This document shows positions 24,701 to 36,120 of a stretch of DNA of 64,000 bases, piece after piece. The position numbers were made by a program, and so were the translations under genes. Source of the DNA: Holothuria scabra (lineage: Eukaryota; Echinodermata; Holothuroidea; Aspidochirotida; Holothuriidae). Location: the NCBI GenBank assembly GCA_037179385.1, contig CM074185.1:10251922-10315921 (forward strand). Reading direction: 5' to 3'. Within the stretch, counting starts at the first letter, position 1; each line of letters opens with the position of its first letter. The notes beneath the pieces were generated by a model. It searched no databases. It was not told where the DNA came from and saw nothing but the letters and a program-made list of their open reading frames with translations.

Positions 24701-25984
24701 GACAGGTGGTGATGCGATCGGTATGCATTGTGCACGCCTTGCGCGCTATTGTATACCTTAAATCCGGCCGTTTTTACGTGAAGGAAAGGAATCTAGTCAG
24801 TCTGGACTGGAAACTGTCAAGTGGCAGGTCTATGGGTTCGTTGTTGTACCCACCAGGGTGTTGTAAAGTATAGAAGGTTAGGTGTGGCAATACAGGCTAT
24901 CGCAATTCCACCGTACTTCAGGACAACATTGGACAACATAAGCTGAATTCTAAGTTTGATTTCTACACCTGATGTTTTGTACCGTTGAGTGTGAGTATGT
25001 CTTGTTAATTTATTAGGAGTGTTTTAGAAATAACTTTTTTCCAATTTGAACATGTAAATTCCCCGCCATCCATCGACTATTTTCTGCAATTGATCGATTC
25101 AATGGTTTTAAAAACTATCAACTGTAGTTTATATATAAAAATCTGTTCCTTTATGTTACCTGGAATTTCTAAAAATTTTCTTGAAACTGTTAAAAATTAT
25201 CCAAACTCCGAACTTCCAAAATTTCGACTCAAGTAGAAATACTGAAACACAGTTGAAACTAGTTCTGGCAATGACGAAAGAGGGTCTGCACTGTGACCGG
25301 AATACATTTAATGTTGGTTTAAGTGGCCCTTTCGGCTATTATTTCCCTTTTTTACAAATTGTACTGATTCACTTCTCATTTACTGTAAAAAGTTGTTTCT
25401 GGGGTAGCATAGTATGTACAAATTATTGTAATTAAGCACAATTCTGGTGTTTTATACATACTGTCGTAATGATGTTGTCATAGAGTGTAATGAGAAAATC
25501 TGCATATTCTTAAAGTATTTTATTGTTGAATGACTTCACACGTATCGAAAAGGGCGTAACGGCTGCATAAGCTTATTATTGTTAGCTAAAAACCAGTCAC
25601 AATGATGCCTTTACTGACTTATTTGACTGACTAGATTATAATTAGTCTGTGGATTAGTCAGAAAAATAGTCAGTTGATTAGTCGGGACCACACAGACTAA
25701 TCCTCTAAGTAGTTTGTGACAATTGACCACTTAGCCGACTAATTTATACTTTAGTTAGTCAAATCGGTCAGTGGAGGCACCGTCCTGACTACGTTTTGTT
25801 ATCAGTAAAGCGTGGTTGTCGAATTGCACTCAAATGCAGTCAAATCAAGATGTAGCCTATTTACGTGGCGTTACTGGCGTGGTGTACAAAAAATGGGACC
25901 GTGTAACTTTCTTTCATAACGCGTTGTGCTCTCACGTGGATTGGAGAGGAAGCATAAATGTGATCATTTTCAATAATACTCGAC
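21708..25984. other. Unassigned region
   Basis: No recognised gene. Contains poly-T runs near 24525 and 24595, and a stretch (25600-25790) in which GACTAAT / ATTAGTC words recur in both orientations. Open frames of 60-108 codons show no domain. Confidence 0.45.
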
Positions 25985-26240
25985 CACGTTTGTTAGTTAG
26001 TTAGTTAGATGGAGTTTTACGGCCCAGTTGGTTCACGTCGAGCCGGCCACGGCCCCTTTTCCAGTTGTGGCTCACTGGCTTGTTGTCCATCCTCCATTGC
26101 TTACAGACTTATGCAGAGCATCACGCAAAAACTGCAGTAGGTTCCATTTTTAGAGACTTTGGTATAACTCGACCTGGGAATCGAACCCGAGCTTTCCACG
26201 TGAAAGGCGGATGCTCTACCGAGAAACCAAACACGCGGTC
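25985..26240 (-). mobile_element. tRNA-derived SINE, near full length
   Basis: Read on the - strand it begins with a tRNA-Glu(TTC)-like head: a box A-like TCGGTAGAGC, an anticodon arm CCGC-CTTTCAC-GTGG, and box B GGGTTCGATTCCC. The body (TTATACCAAAG, AAAATGGAACC, GCCAGTGAGCCACAACTGGA, GTGAACCAACTGG) is followed by an (ACTA)n tail. The tRNA head plus unrelated body and simple-repeat tail is classic SINE structure. Related copies: 13457 (+), 19425 (-) and 46455 (+). Confidence 0.75.
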
Positions 26241-28214
26241 TTCGGCCACATATGATCTGTGGAAAATTAGGCTGGCGGTAGGAGGGGGAGCAGCATATAT
26301 GTTAATGTTAATAGACTCTTTTTTGATTTTAAGGTCTAGCTTTTACTTGAAAACTTTACTGCTAAAAGTCATTGCAAATGAAACGTTTTGATGTTCTACA
26401 CAGAGTTAAAAAAGTTAAATTCTTTTTGCTGCCCTCCATTTGGTATAGGTTGAACCAGTCAGTACAGCCTTGGTCACGTAGTTTTTATTGTTAGGTAAAG
26501 TTATGAAAGGTTACGCCCCTGGGATGTTGTAGGTACACTGTAAAGAATTACGCTAAATTTTCAGAACAACAAAATAACGAGGTAAATAAGGAGTTCTGGA
26601 AACTTATAACTTTTTACTTTTCGGTAATCTTTTGGTTTCTACAGTTCTCTGTAATGTTCATTTTCTTATAAATTAAGAGCAATTTTAAGCCATTTTACAT
26701 TGTATTAGTCGCACATTCTTCAACGGCCTGAACTAGAATCAAGTGGAAAAATCCTCTTTCACCGTACGACAAAATGATTAAGAATTTCCTCAACCAGTTA
26801 CAGCAACTTTTCTCTTGATTTTGCCTATGCATTATTAACTTTCAATTAAGATTAATTCTTCAACTACTTTTCTCCCATACAAATAAAAACATTTTTTTCA
26901 AATTTTCTATCATAAGGTTCTTTCAGTTGGTAATCGCTAGATTTATAAATATATATGAAGAGGAAGCAAAACATTTTTCCAAAAATTTTTCTAATATCAT
27001 CCGAGGACCTTAATTTGCAGGATGATATTCAGTAACCCCAACAAGCTAAAAGTCACCCTGCCGATCTACTTTGGTTTTCTTACAAGAAGGTCACATTCTT
27101 CAATAAAATCTCCAAGACATGTCAAACCGAGCGAAACGATCGCTCAAGGGTCTTAAAGAGTCCATGCACTTCATTAAATTTAATGTACATTTCTCGGCCT
27201 CTGAAGATCACAAGGACAGATGAGTAGAATACTCTAAGAGCTAAAACCATCTACAGGTGAATCTCTAGCAACTTAAAGCATTAAATTTCATTTGAGGTGT
27301 TGACATGTAGCCATGTAGCCATTCCACTATATAAAATTGCATAATGCCTCCCAAAATATAATAGAAAGACTGTCCCTCTGAAATAGAAATAAAAGTTCGC
27401 AGGTTTAATGCACCTCCAAGTTTCGTTTGTACCAATGCGTAAGTCGTAAGAGACATCCCGCAATAATGCATTATAGAAAGTTTAGTAGCTGCAAATAGAC
27501 CTATGTGATGTGTCATATATTTTGAGATTGAGTTCCACTTAGGTGAAATTGCGAGGTAAAAGTTGGAATGGCCTTCTAAAAGAAATCACCTTATAAAATA
27601 TATCGGGAAATGCCATTTCTGGTTGCGAGTTGCGAGAACAGCTCCCTGTTGGGAGTGGAATTCCAAATTTTGTGTACTCTCTGAACTGATGTGAACTGAT
27701 GACGGTGTTTCACCTAAATATTCGTTCAGACAAGGTTACAAAATTACCCCTGATTTGTTTGAAAATTATCGATATGTTTGAAAATTACTTTTTCTTCAAG
27801 CAAAAAAAAAAATTGTTCTCGTGGAAATGCCATGCCGGCTGTCTGAGATTGCGATAACCAACATTTTCCCTTTGCTCCTGCCAGCCGATGAGTGGGACTT
27901 CGCTAAGACAGTCTTTTAGGAACTTGAGTGTGTACTTTTGGAAACACAAAACAAATCTCAGTTTAAATTTCGGTAGAGTTCTTCAAAAGTTACCCAAACA
28001 TTTTGAAACTAAATTCAATTTGCAACTTTATTCCTTTTAAAGCAGTAGTATAGAAGAGAAATATCAGACGAGGTATCTTCAAGTTGTATATCAATTGCAT
28101 TAGCTTAATTATATAATAGAACAGACTAAGGTTCTTTAGTCTTTATCTCACCATTTGTCAACATTTGATGAATAAATGCTAGTTGATGGCGTCTGTGAAT
28201 GCATATCTATATTG

Positions 28215-28470
28215 GCCCCCAAATGTTAACCCATATGGGTCCATTTAATTCAACACCCAAGATTAATAAGGGACCCATTTGGGAAGTCCACGTACATGAA
28301 GTAAATTATAGGGCCGAAAAGGATCTTCCCATTTATCAGTTGTTTACAAGGACCCATAGATTATCCCATATGAATAATATGGGTCATGTGGGCTATTCCG
28401 TTTAATTAATCCTCTCATTAATCTCAGGTGCAAAGTCATATGGGTCACTTAATAGTCAAGAAATGGGTCC
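28215..28470. repeat. CCATATGGG-word palindromic low-complexity block
   Basis: Words such as CCATATGGGT, GGACCCAT, AATGGGTCC and CCCATATGAATAATATGGG recur in both orientations. A similar patch lies at about 4985-5080. Possibly the remains of an element like that at 20362. Confidence 0.45.
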
Positions 28471-28697
28471 CACGAAGATTATATATGAATGTTAGCTAGG
28501 AAAATTGTATTAACTCTGCTGTTAATGATATTGTTGTTGTTTTGTTTTTGTTCACTTTTTCAATTAGTAAAAATATTCAGGATCTCAAGAAAATTGCCAG
28601 GTGGGAGATAGATATTACTCCATTGTGCCAACCATCTGATGGATCCTTCTAAATTTTCTGCTTTCTCCGTGGATTTTCTACTCAATTGTTACATTTA

Positions 28698-28698
<1 letters not shown>

Positions 28699-28738
<40 letters not shown>
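28699..28738 (+). repeat. (TG)n microsatellite
   Basis: Twenty uninterrupted TG units. Confidence 0.95.
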
Positions 28739-28742
<4 letters not shown>

Positions 28743-31619
28743 GCACACCACATGATTCTTAATTTGGTAAAGGACGAACAATTACTTGACCCAAACATGT
28801 CTGTGACAGGCCAACTAGCTCTGATAACATATTTAAGACGTGTATCACATTCAAGTCATACAATTCTGTTTTAATTGATGTGAAACCTATCTGGCCCTCA
28901 CAACCAACGAATATACAATATATTCACTTTTACTTGCAAGAATCAATAAAGGGACTCAGACGAGTAACCGCTTCAGGAACCTTTTCACAAACTAAGTCTC
29001 CCAAATGGATGATCTCCCGAACAATGCCATTTACTTTGATCCATTTACATACAACTGTTGGCACTTGGCCGAGAAAATAGCACAAAACATGATTTTCTGT
29101 TGTAACTTTTGTTATTTATGCAATGCTTGCAGTTGTATACATATGCGCTGAATATTAACAAAATTCTGAGTGAACCAAACTATTGAATAGAATAGTATTT
29201 TTCAATTGTAATCGTAATCCTTAATCGTAATCTTCTCAATACTTGTTATCGGTCACAAACCTGCAAACATTTTGATTGAATTTACGACGTAGTTTATTAC
29301 ATATTTGCCATAGCTTTTAAATTCGGTGGGGAAAAATGATTAAAGCTTACGAAAAATATTAAATTCTATATTCTATATTCTATGTTTAACAATATATATT
29401 GTTGGAAATACTCTACTCTTTACATCATGAAAAATCATTGGAATTAATACATCCAAATAATCTCTTAAAATTACACTTTGAGCAAAATCACTTTCCAAAC
29501 GTTGAATATTACTTAAAAGAAGCTGGTTCCTTTCTTTATGCACACGTTTGTATTTCTACTAGCTTGTATACCGTTAGGAAGAGCTTTGGATATAGCAAGT
29601 AATGGGAAATAGTCTAAGCAATAACGTCTTAAAAACTGTTTACGTAACAGTCATCATTCAGAGGCGAATTGTTATATTTCTAGAAGCCTTCACCTGTTTT
29701 AACACATTACTCAGTTCGAACCTTGTACTAATTAAAGAGTGGTTGAATCCGTTCCATATGATTGAAATTGATTGAATTTGCTTAGATTATAAGATACTTT
29801 AAGTTGAGATATTGCAGATGAGCACTTAAAATATAGAAAGATACCACAAAGCATTTTTATGTCTTGAAATTAAAGGAAGCAAAAAGCTGCATGTCGTGTT
29901 TGATATTTACAAATAGGCATTGCTGCTTTTCATAAAACGTGGATCTTGTCTAAAGTCGAATTATGCACATTTGAGATGTAGATATTTAAGATAGCATTTT
30001 AAAAAGATAAAGGCCAATTGTGTATTATGCAGACCGCTAAAAAAATCATCGACCTTAAAAGACAGAACTCAGCTCGATACTCACATAAGTCAAGGATAGC
30101 ACAGATATTAAAAAAGTGAAGGTCTGAGCTTATCTAATTAGCCTCCGAAAATTGACTAACCATTTATCAAAATTTATATCTGGCCAGTACTTGGACATAT
30201 CTGTATATAATCGAGGTTTATATTAGAGCCTTCATTTTCATTTTTTATGAATAAGGAAGTAAATTGAAAAACAAAATCATCAAACCTTGATCAAACTTTT
30301 CGTTGGAATATTTCTCTATAGGCCTACTGTAATTCAAGACCCACAATGCAGTAAACACATAACAAGTAGGAACTTCGAAACAACTTTTCTGTTCGATAAA
30401 AAATAAGTAAACAACTTCAAATAATTAAAAGCAATTAAAACAATAAGAAGGAGGCTTGGCTAAAGGTGTTCAGATAGCCCCTGCATTAACTGGCAATGCA
30501 AGGCTTATGATGCTTAACGCAAAGGTAGTAAACTAATTAAATTTGATGCAGACATGGCTTAGACATGGAGCATAGCCGTAGGAAGGGGAGCTGTGTCTGA
30601 ACACCCCAGTGTATATATTAAGAAAATGAAGATCAAAAACCGTCGTATCGCTGTTTTATGCTTTTCCCGTTTTCCCCCATTAGCGCATCGTCTCCCTGTA
30701 ATTTATCTCATAGGCGTAGCGACATATTATTTTAATCCAAGAAAATTGCCACAAGTCGTTCCCCCTGCACAAACGCACAGGCGACGTGACAGTTCGACTC
30801 CTCAGCCTATGCATTGCACACCGTGCAACTACCTTTCGAACTTTCAGACGGTTTTTAAAAGTTGGAAATATTAAATGTAAATTACGTAGCCTGAAATAAA
30901 AAATCATCATTTTGATAGCTAACGTAAAATTTTCATGAAAAATGAAAAGATTGTAGAATATACATAATCACCTTAATTTTTGTATTCAGTGGTACTGCAC
31001 TTCTCATTTGGAAATTTTCTGATCATTTTGCAATTTACTCATCGAATATTTATCTCATGTGCCACTGCATGATCATTAAGAGACAACGTCAGCTACATTG
31101 CTATCTGTATCATTTATCTGTCAATACGGTCCAAATATTCCCCAGCGGAAGCCCCTAATTTTCAAATACTTCAAAAAGACAACAAAGCTTGGGAATCTTT
31201 TGAAATGTAATTGGAGAGTGTCACTTCGTAGGCATTGACAACATTATGAAGTAACAAAGATGTTCAAGCGTCATGAAGTCGCTCTCAGATTTTCCACCAA
31301 TATTAAACCTAGAATCTAAACCTCTCTGCAATAAAAGCCCCATATCTACAAATAACGACACTCTCTAATACAGTGGTGTTCTACACAACATGTAAAGGGA
31401 CATGCAAAAAAAAATTATTTTTTGTATATTCGATAAATAATTCGTATGTTCGAGATAATTCTTTCGTATATACGAAATAATATTTTTTCTTTCATGTACC
31501 TTTACGAACTCCAAAGTGTTCACATTTTAGTTAAAAATTCAGAAAATTTGGATGCTTGCCCTTTTCTCCTAAAAAGTCGTTTTACCTCCATGCTACTTAC
31601 TTACTATTTACAAGTTCAA

Positions 31620-31720
31620 GAAACGTCCATTCCGGCTGTCTGAGAGGTTGCGATTTTCAAGACTTTTGTATCTCATCATCAACTGAAGGTGGCGCTCCGC
31701 CTAAATATTCGTTCGAGCAA
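31620..31720 (+). repeat. GGTGGCGCTC dispersed repeat copy
   Basis: GTCCATTCCGGCTGTCTGAG, then AGGTTGCGATTTTCAAGAC and CATCAACTGAAGGTGGCGCT, then CCGCCTAAATATTCG. Well preserved and colinear with the copies at 1975 and 44680. Confidence 0.6.
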
Positions 31721-32816
31721 GACTTCATATTTCAGGCAGGGGATCATTTGCCTACCTTACTCAAATGTTCTCATATACACCCATATACACCTTACAATAC
31801 CTTACAACCATGTCAGTTGAGTAGTTTGTGAAGATGGATTTTTTTGTTATTGAAGTCCCAAAATGTTATCAATGATCAATGTTTGCAGAGGGCACCTTTT
31901 CAAGTGCTCACTTTCATTTAAAAATCAGTTATGGCGTTGATTTTTTTAAAAAGAAAGTCGTTCTTCCTCGTATAGAAAGCGACACATTAAGCATTGAAAA
32001 TGTATATATTTGGGTCAGTGGGATAGGGTGAGGCAGATGTTCTAAAATTGCTCCGCCTCTCTACTTTTATACTACATCTTACCCCAGTGGATGACTCCTC
32101 TGAACCATAAAAATTAGAAATGCCAGCTAGTAATCCCACATTTGGTCTAGATATTACCCGGATATGAAATCCCTGTATGGAACATGTATGGATTTGCCAT
32201 ATATGCACCATAACTGTCTTAAATAAAATTTGAACCACAATAATTCTTATATAGACCATACATTCCATTATGCATACCAAGTTATAAGTGCCCAAAATTT
32301 GTAAAAGCCAGATACAAATTCCAGATTTTACCCATATCTGGACCACATATGGGATACATATAAATTTTCATAAATGGCACATATATGGTTTTCGAGTATG
32401 TTAAATCAAAGGAATGCCTGGTCAAAGGTAAGAATAACAACATATTTGTAAACTAATGACAATGTTGCTTTTTAAATGCCAATTACTAATGACAATAAGC
32501 CCTGTATTTCAAAGGCCTATGAAGGTTTCAAACCTCGGTTCTGGATGGCCTGAGAGGATAGGGTTAAATATCTAAACTTTATTTGGAACATATATCTAAT
32601 ATTTTACAGCTGCAACAAAAATGATGCCTTGAAAAAGTTTCGAATGTCTATCGGCCCATTGATGTACTCTCTATTGATTGTGAGAAGGCATAAGCAGTAC
32701 CTCATTGCTAAGTATTTGAATTTGGAGTGTTCATGCAATATGACGCACTATTTGTGCAAAAGTTATTGCAAAAGGTTTAGTTAAACTTAAAGTTTTACTA
32801 AAGTTATCACAAATAT

Positions 32817-32917
32817 TTTACAGTGGAAAAATATAAGACTTAACACAAAAGTATATGAATTAACGGTCCTTCCATGCATTTTGGTAAAATATTTGAGCAA
32901 TATTTTTCCACTGTAAA
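32817..32917. repeat. Perfect 18-bp inverted repeat
   Basis: TTTACAGTGGAAAAATAT (32817-32834) and its exact complement ATATTTTTCCACTGTAAA (32900-32917), with a 65-bp spacer. It could be a hairpin or the ends of a very small element. Confidence 0.7.
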
Positions 32918-33711
32918 CACAAATTTTTCAAACAGTGCATGAGTCGACCAATCTCGTTGTGCAACAATTATGACTAATATTTAATTAATATTTTACCCAG
33001 CTGAATTAGTGTCCTACAAATATTAAGTCCCCTTGACTAAGTTTTTACTGATATTCTTTAGTCCAAGACTACACAAAATTAGTCAGATATCATCATAAAT
33101 TAGTCAAATAGGAGTGACTAACATGGTTCTTCAATTCAGACACCACGTGACTAATTTGTGTTTACACTGTTGGACTTTTGTCAGGGTAACACACAAAGGG
33201 GATTTGTCTTGGATTGATGACGAAGAACACTTCTCCTGAATCATGTTTTTGACTGAGGGTTCTACGTCCCTGATGCGTTGTGAAAAGTTCGTCACTCTTA
33301 CTCTCACACCTTTTTACATCCTTTTGCCTTGTGTCCTGTAACTGTCTTCATTCAGGTGAATGTAAAGACAATGCAAAGGGGACAAAAATTCCTTGCGTAG
33401 AGGCAAAAGCACTATTCATTATTGTATGTGGCTTTGAATATGAATTTTGATGGAAGAAATATTTTCTTACAGTTAACGCCGAAAAATAAATTCCCCCTTC
33501 GAGCCCGTTGTCCCCATTAGAAAAATTTCAAAGTACTTCATCACCGAAAATTCCCATGTTTTGTTTTCTAAAATCAACTCCATATTTTGCTCAAATTGTA
33601 AAAAAGTAGCCCTTGTATTACTGAATCACCTAAAAATCCAGACTTAATTAACCATAAACATGTTTAGGGAAATACACCAATTTTAATCACTAATTTGGCT
33701 ATTGATGATGT

Positions 33712-33998
33712 TTAAAATATTTTTTCATATGCATCAATGTATTTGGTGTAGTGGGCATCATTTTGCGGTTGAGTGTACCCCACTGATCCTCCAGAAATCA
33801 AAACACCATCCCAGTAATTATGACGCACAGGTGCACTGTCAACGGTCTGGTCCTGGCTATGACTTTCATTTCGTTGGCTACGTTTGTTCACATAAACCAC
33901 TTGGAGAGAGACTGCCGCCAAAACAAGCACAATTAATACACCCCCAATGGAAATGATCAGGTACAGTGTTAAAGATTTGTTTGATGACTCAGTATATC
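33712..33998 (-). CDS. Split receptor gene, 3' half, last exon: transmembrane helix, cytoplasmic tail and stop
   Basis: Follows acceptor attttgactttcag, entry phase 1, and ends at TAA (33712-33714). It encodes a short stalk (YTESSNKS), a 24-25 residue hydrophobic helix (LYLIISIGGVLIVLVLAAVS and on to LQVVYV), a basic stop-transfer NKRSQR, then a tail of about 55 residues. The tail is rich in Tyr (YW, YTQP, YTKY, YIDA) and ends AYEKIF. YEKI fits the YXXphi endocytic sorting pattern, which would suit an LDLR-like internalising receptor; this is inference from the motif only. The protein is thus type I: CUB, propeller and HYR outside, short tail inside. No clear polyadenylation signal was identified downstream. 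Confidence 0.8.
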
Positions 33999-34710
33999 CT
34001 GAAAGTCAAAATAGATGAAATTTCGTTTTAATGAAAAAAAAGAGTCTAATTAAGTCATAAAAGGTTAAAAAATTTAAATATGTCGCCCTTAAGAATAGAG
34101 TTAAATTTGAAATGGTTTTGAACTGTTTTAACTGTTGACTAGATCATCGGATGCGTCACAGCAATAAGTCTATTAAAAGCTCATTAGGATGCAAAATGTA
34201 GTTTAGAGAAAAAAGGTCCTAGGAGTGATCATTTTATGCAGTCTGTTGACGAGTAAACGACAAACCACCAAAAAAACGGCAGTTAGCGTTTTTTATATTT
34301 GTCACCAAGCTGTGCATCTGGGAAAGCACCGCGGAGAGTGCTTGACACAATGGGAAATCTTACCTCGTGACCTATTTACTAACATAAGGAAACTCTTATC
34401 TGATTGAATTGTAATGGCAGCGAAAAACAACCTTTTTACAGTGCCAAAAATTCGGCGTGAATGTAAGTAGTCTCTATCATAGTGGCAGTGATAACGGCGA
34501 TGATAGTGGCGATGATTCGATATCGGTTTCCTACCAAAAGCCCATGATCCGAGAAAGGGATGTGTTTAACCCACCAAATTCTTAAGGACTTCGAAAATGT
34601 GCTAGTTCAAAAGTAAGGTCAGCATGTATGACCTATGGATTCGCCCTAAAGAAAAAAAAAGCAGATCGGAACTATTTCGGGCAAAACACTCCTTGCTCTA
34701 TCACGAAATT

Positions 34711-35140
34711 AGTCAGTCAGTCAGTCAGTCAGTCAGTCAGTCAGTCAGTCAGTCAGTCAGTCAGTCAGTCAGTCAGTCAGTCAGTCAGTCAGTCAGTCAG
34801 TCAGTCAGTCAGTCAGTCAGTCAGTCAGTCAGTCAGTCAGTCAGTCAGTCAGTCAGTCAGTCAGTCAGTCAGTCAGTCAGTCAGTCAGTCAGTCAGTCAG
34901 TCAGTCAGTCAGTCAGTCAGTCAGTCAGTCAGTCAGTCAGTCAGTCAGTCAGTCAGTCAGTCAGTCAGTCAGTCAGTCAGTCAGTCAGTCAGTCAGTCAG
35001 TCAGTCAGTCAGTCAGTCAGTCAGTCAGTCAGTCAGTCAGTCAGTCAGTCAGTCAGTCAGTCAGTCAGTCAGTCAGTCAGTCAGTCAGTCAGTCAGTCAG
35101 TCAGTCAGTCAGTCAGTCAGTCAGTCAGTCAGTCAGTCAG
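34711..35140 (+). repeat. Perfect (AGTC)n tetranucleotide microsatellite, 430 bp
   Basis: Uninterrupted AGTC from 34711 to 35140, about 107 units, with no substitution that I can see. It is open in frames that read Ser-Gln-Ser-Val repeats, an artefact of the unit containing no stop. It lies in the intron upstream of the transmembrane exon. Confidence 0.97.
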
Positions 35141-35339
35141 TTATATAGTGTCATCTAGTTAGAAAAAGTTACAATGTTGAGGCAAAACTACCTAAAAAAG
35201 GAAAATCCAAGAGTAAAATGACAGAAGGGGGTTTCAATTTCAACTAAAAAAGATCGCAAAGCGGGACTCATGTCAGAAATTTCTATAAAGTTTACTTTCT
35301 TTGAAGAAGCAAAGAATAAGGGAAGAATCGGTTTGTTCA

Positions 35340-36120
35340 AACAAAGTTTTTAGGTCGCCCACGGTGTAGTATTTCTGGCGAATATGAGCGTTTTCATAAC
35401 AGTTGACGAGAATGTGACTGGCGGTGATCGCACAGTCATGGGGTATACAGTATGTTCTTTCATCTTCGTGAAGTAAACAGGCATGGGTAAGGTTAGTGTG
35501 ACCGATGTCGCCCTTGCAAGGACTGAATCATCCCTCCGTTTACTGGGGATTCTATTTCCCCCGGTTCCTACCGTAGATTTTAATCGGTACAATATTTTTT
35601 CGGAAAAGAAATCCCACAGTTCTTGCCATTTTGAATTTATAAAGCCATTGATGTTAGGAAGGTAGTAAGTGTGAGGCAAGTAGATGTTGGTTATATCCCT
35701 CTGTAGGGCCTCTTTAGCTCGTGAGTAGACTCTTACGTTTTCCCGTATGACCACGTGACTAGGGACCCACGCAAGCACAACTGAATTTTGCAGTTGAACC
35801 AAGTTCGAGTGAGCTTCACGGAGGGCTTCCACCAACGGTTGTTTCAGCTTTTCACCTTACAGTGCTAAAAGGCTTGAAAGTAAGTGTGTGAACACAATAA
35901 GCTGGTTGTTATCCGATGTCTCAATCAGATCGAATGCCATCTGTAGTACCTTGCCCGAAGTTCGGCAGTAAATATATATGCATCATCCGGTAGTCTGATT
36001 TGCTGGGATGTGTCCCGGCTTGAGGCCGCGGCCGCAACCACGTTTGTAGCTTTGGAGCCGTCAGTATAGATCGCCTGAAACTGATGATACTTATGCCTAA
36101 GCTCATTGAACTGACAATGA
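35340..36120 (-). mobile_element. Decayed RNase H and C-terminal region of an I-group non-LTR retrotransposon
   Basis: Read on the - strand: an RNase H start FQAIYTDGSK, then DDAYIFTAEL, a frameshift, LIETSDNNQLIVFT, then VVLAWVPSHVVIRENV and AKEAL. This matches the order YTDGS / E-L / VFTDS / W-[VI]PSHVGI-x-GN of retrotransposon RNase H. Two catalytic acids appear lost: VFTH replaces VFTD, and VYSRAK replaces ADxxAK. Downstream, C-IPHD-C-AITAS-H-ILVN-C is the CCHC-like tail that follows RNase H in such elements. At least two frameshifts and a TGA and TAA stop show it is dead. Only the 3' end of the element is present. Confidence 0.8.

Larger units (their letters stand above)
26241..33711. 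other. Unassigned region downstream of the 3' half-gene's stop
   Basis: Contains diverged GGTGGCGCTC repeats near 27605-27730, 27825-27920 and 31620-31720. It also has CCATATGGG-type palindromic words (28215-28470 and 32160-32400), a (TG)n microsatellite and an 18-bp perfect inverted repeat. The 3' UTR and polyadenylation site of the - strand gene should lie just below 33712, but no clear signal was identified. No other coding signal recognised. Confidence 0.45.

Noticed and set aside
26160..26240. tRNA-Glu gene on the - strand
   Set aside because: tRNA-like head only; followed by a SINE body and (ACTA)n tail.
34624..35158. Long open frames encoding Ser-Gln-Ser-Val repeats
   Set aside because: They are translations of the pure (AGTC)n microsatellite, which has no stop codon in these frames. 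No splice sites or flanking coding signal.
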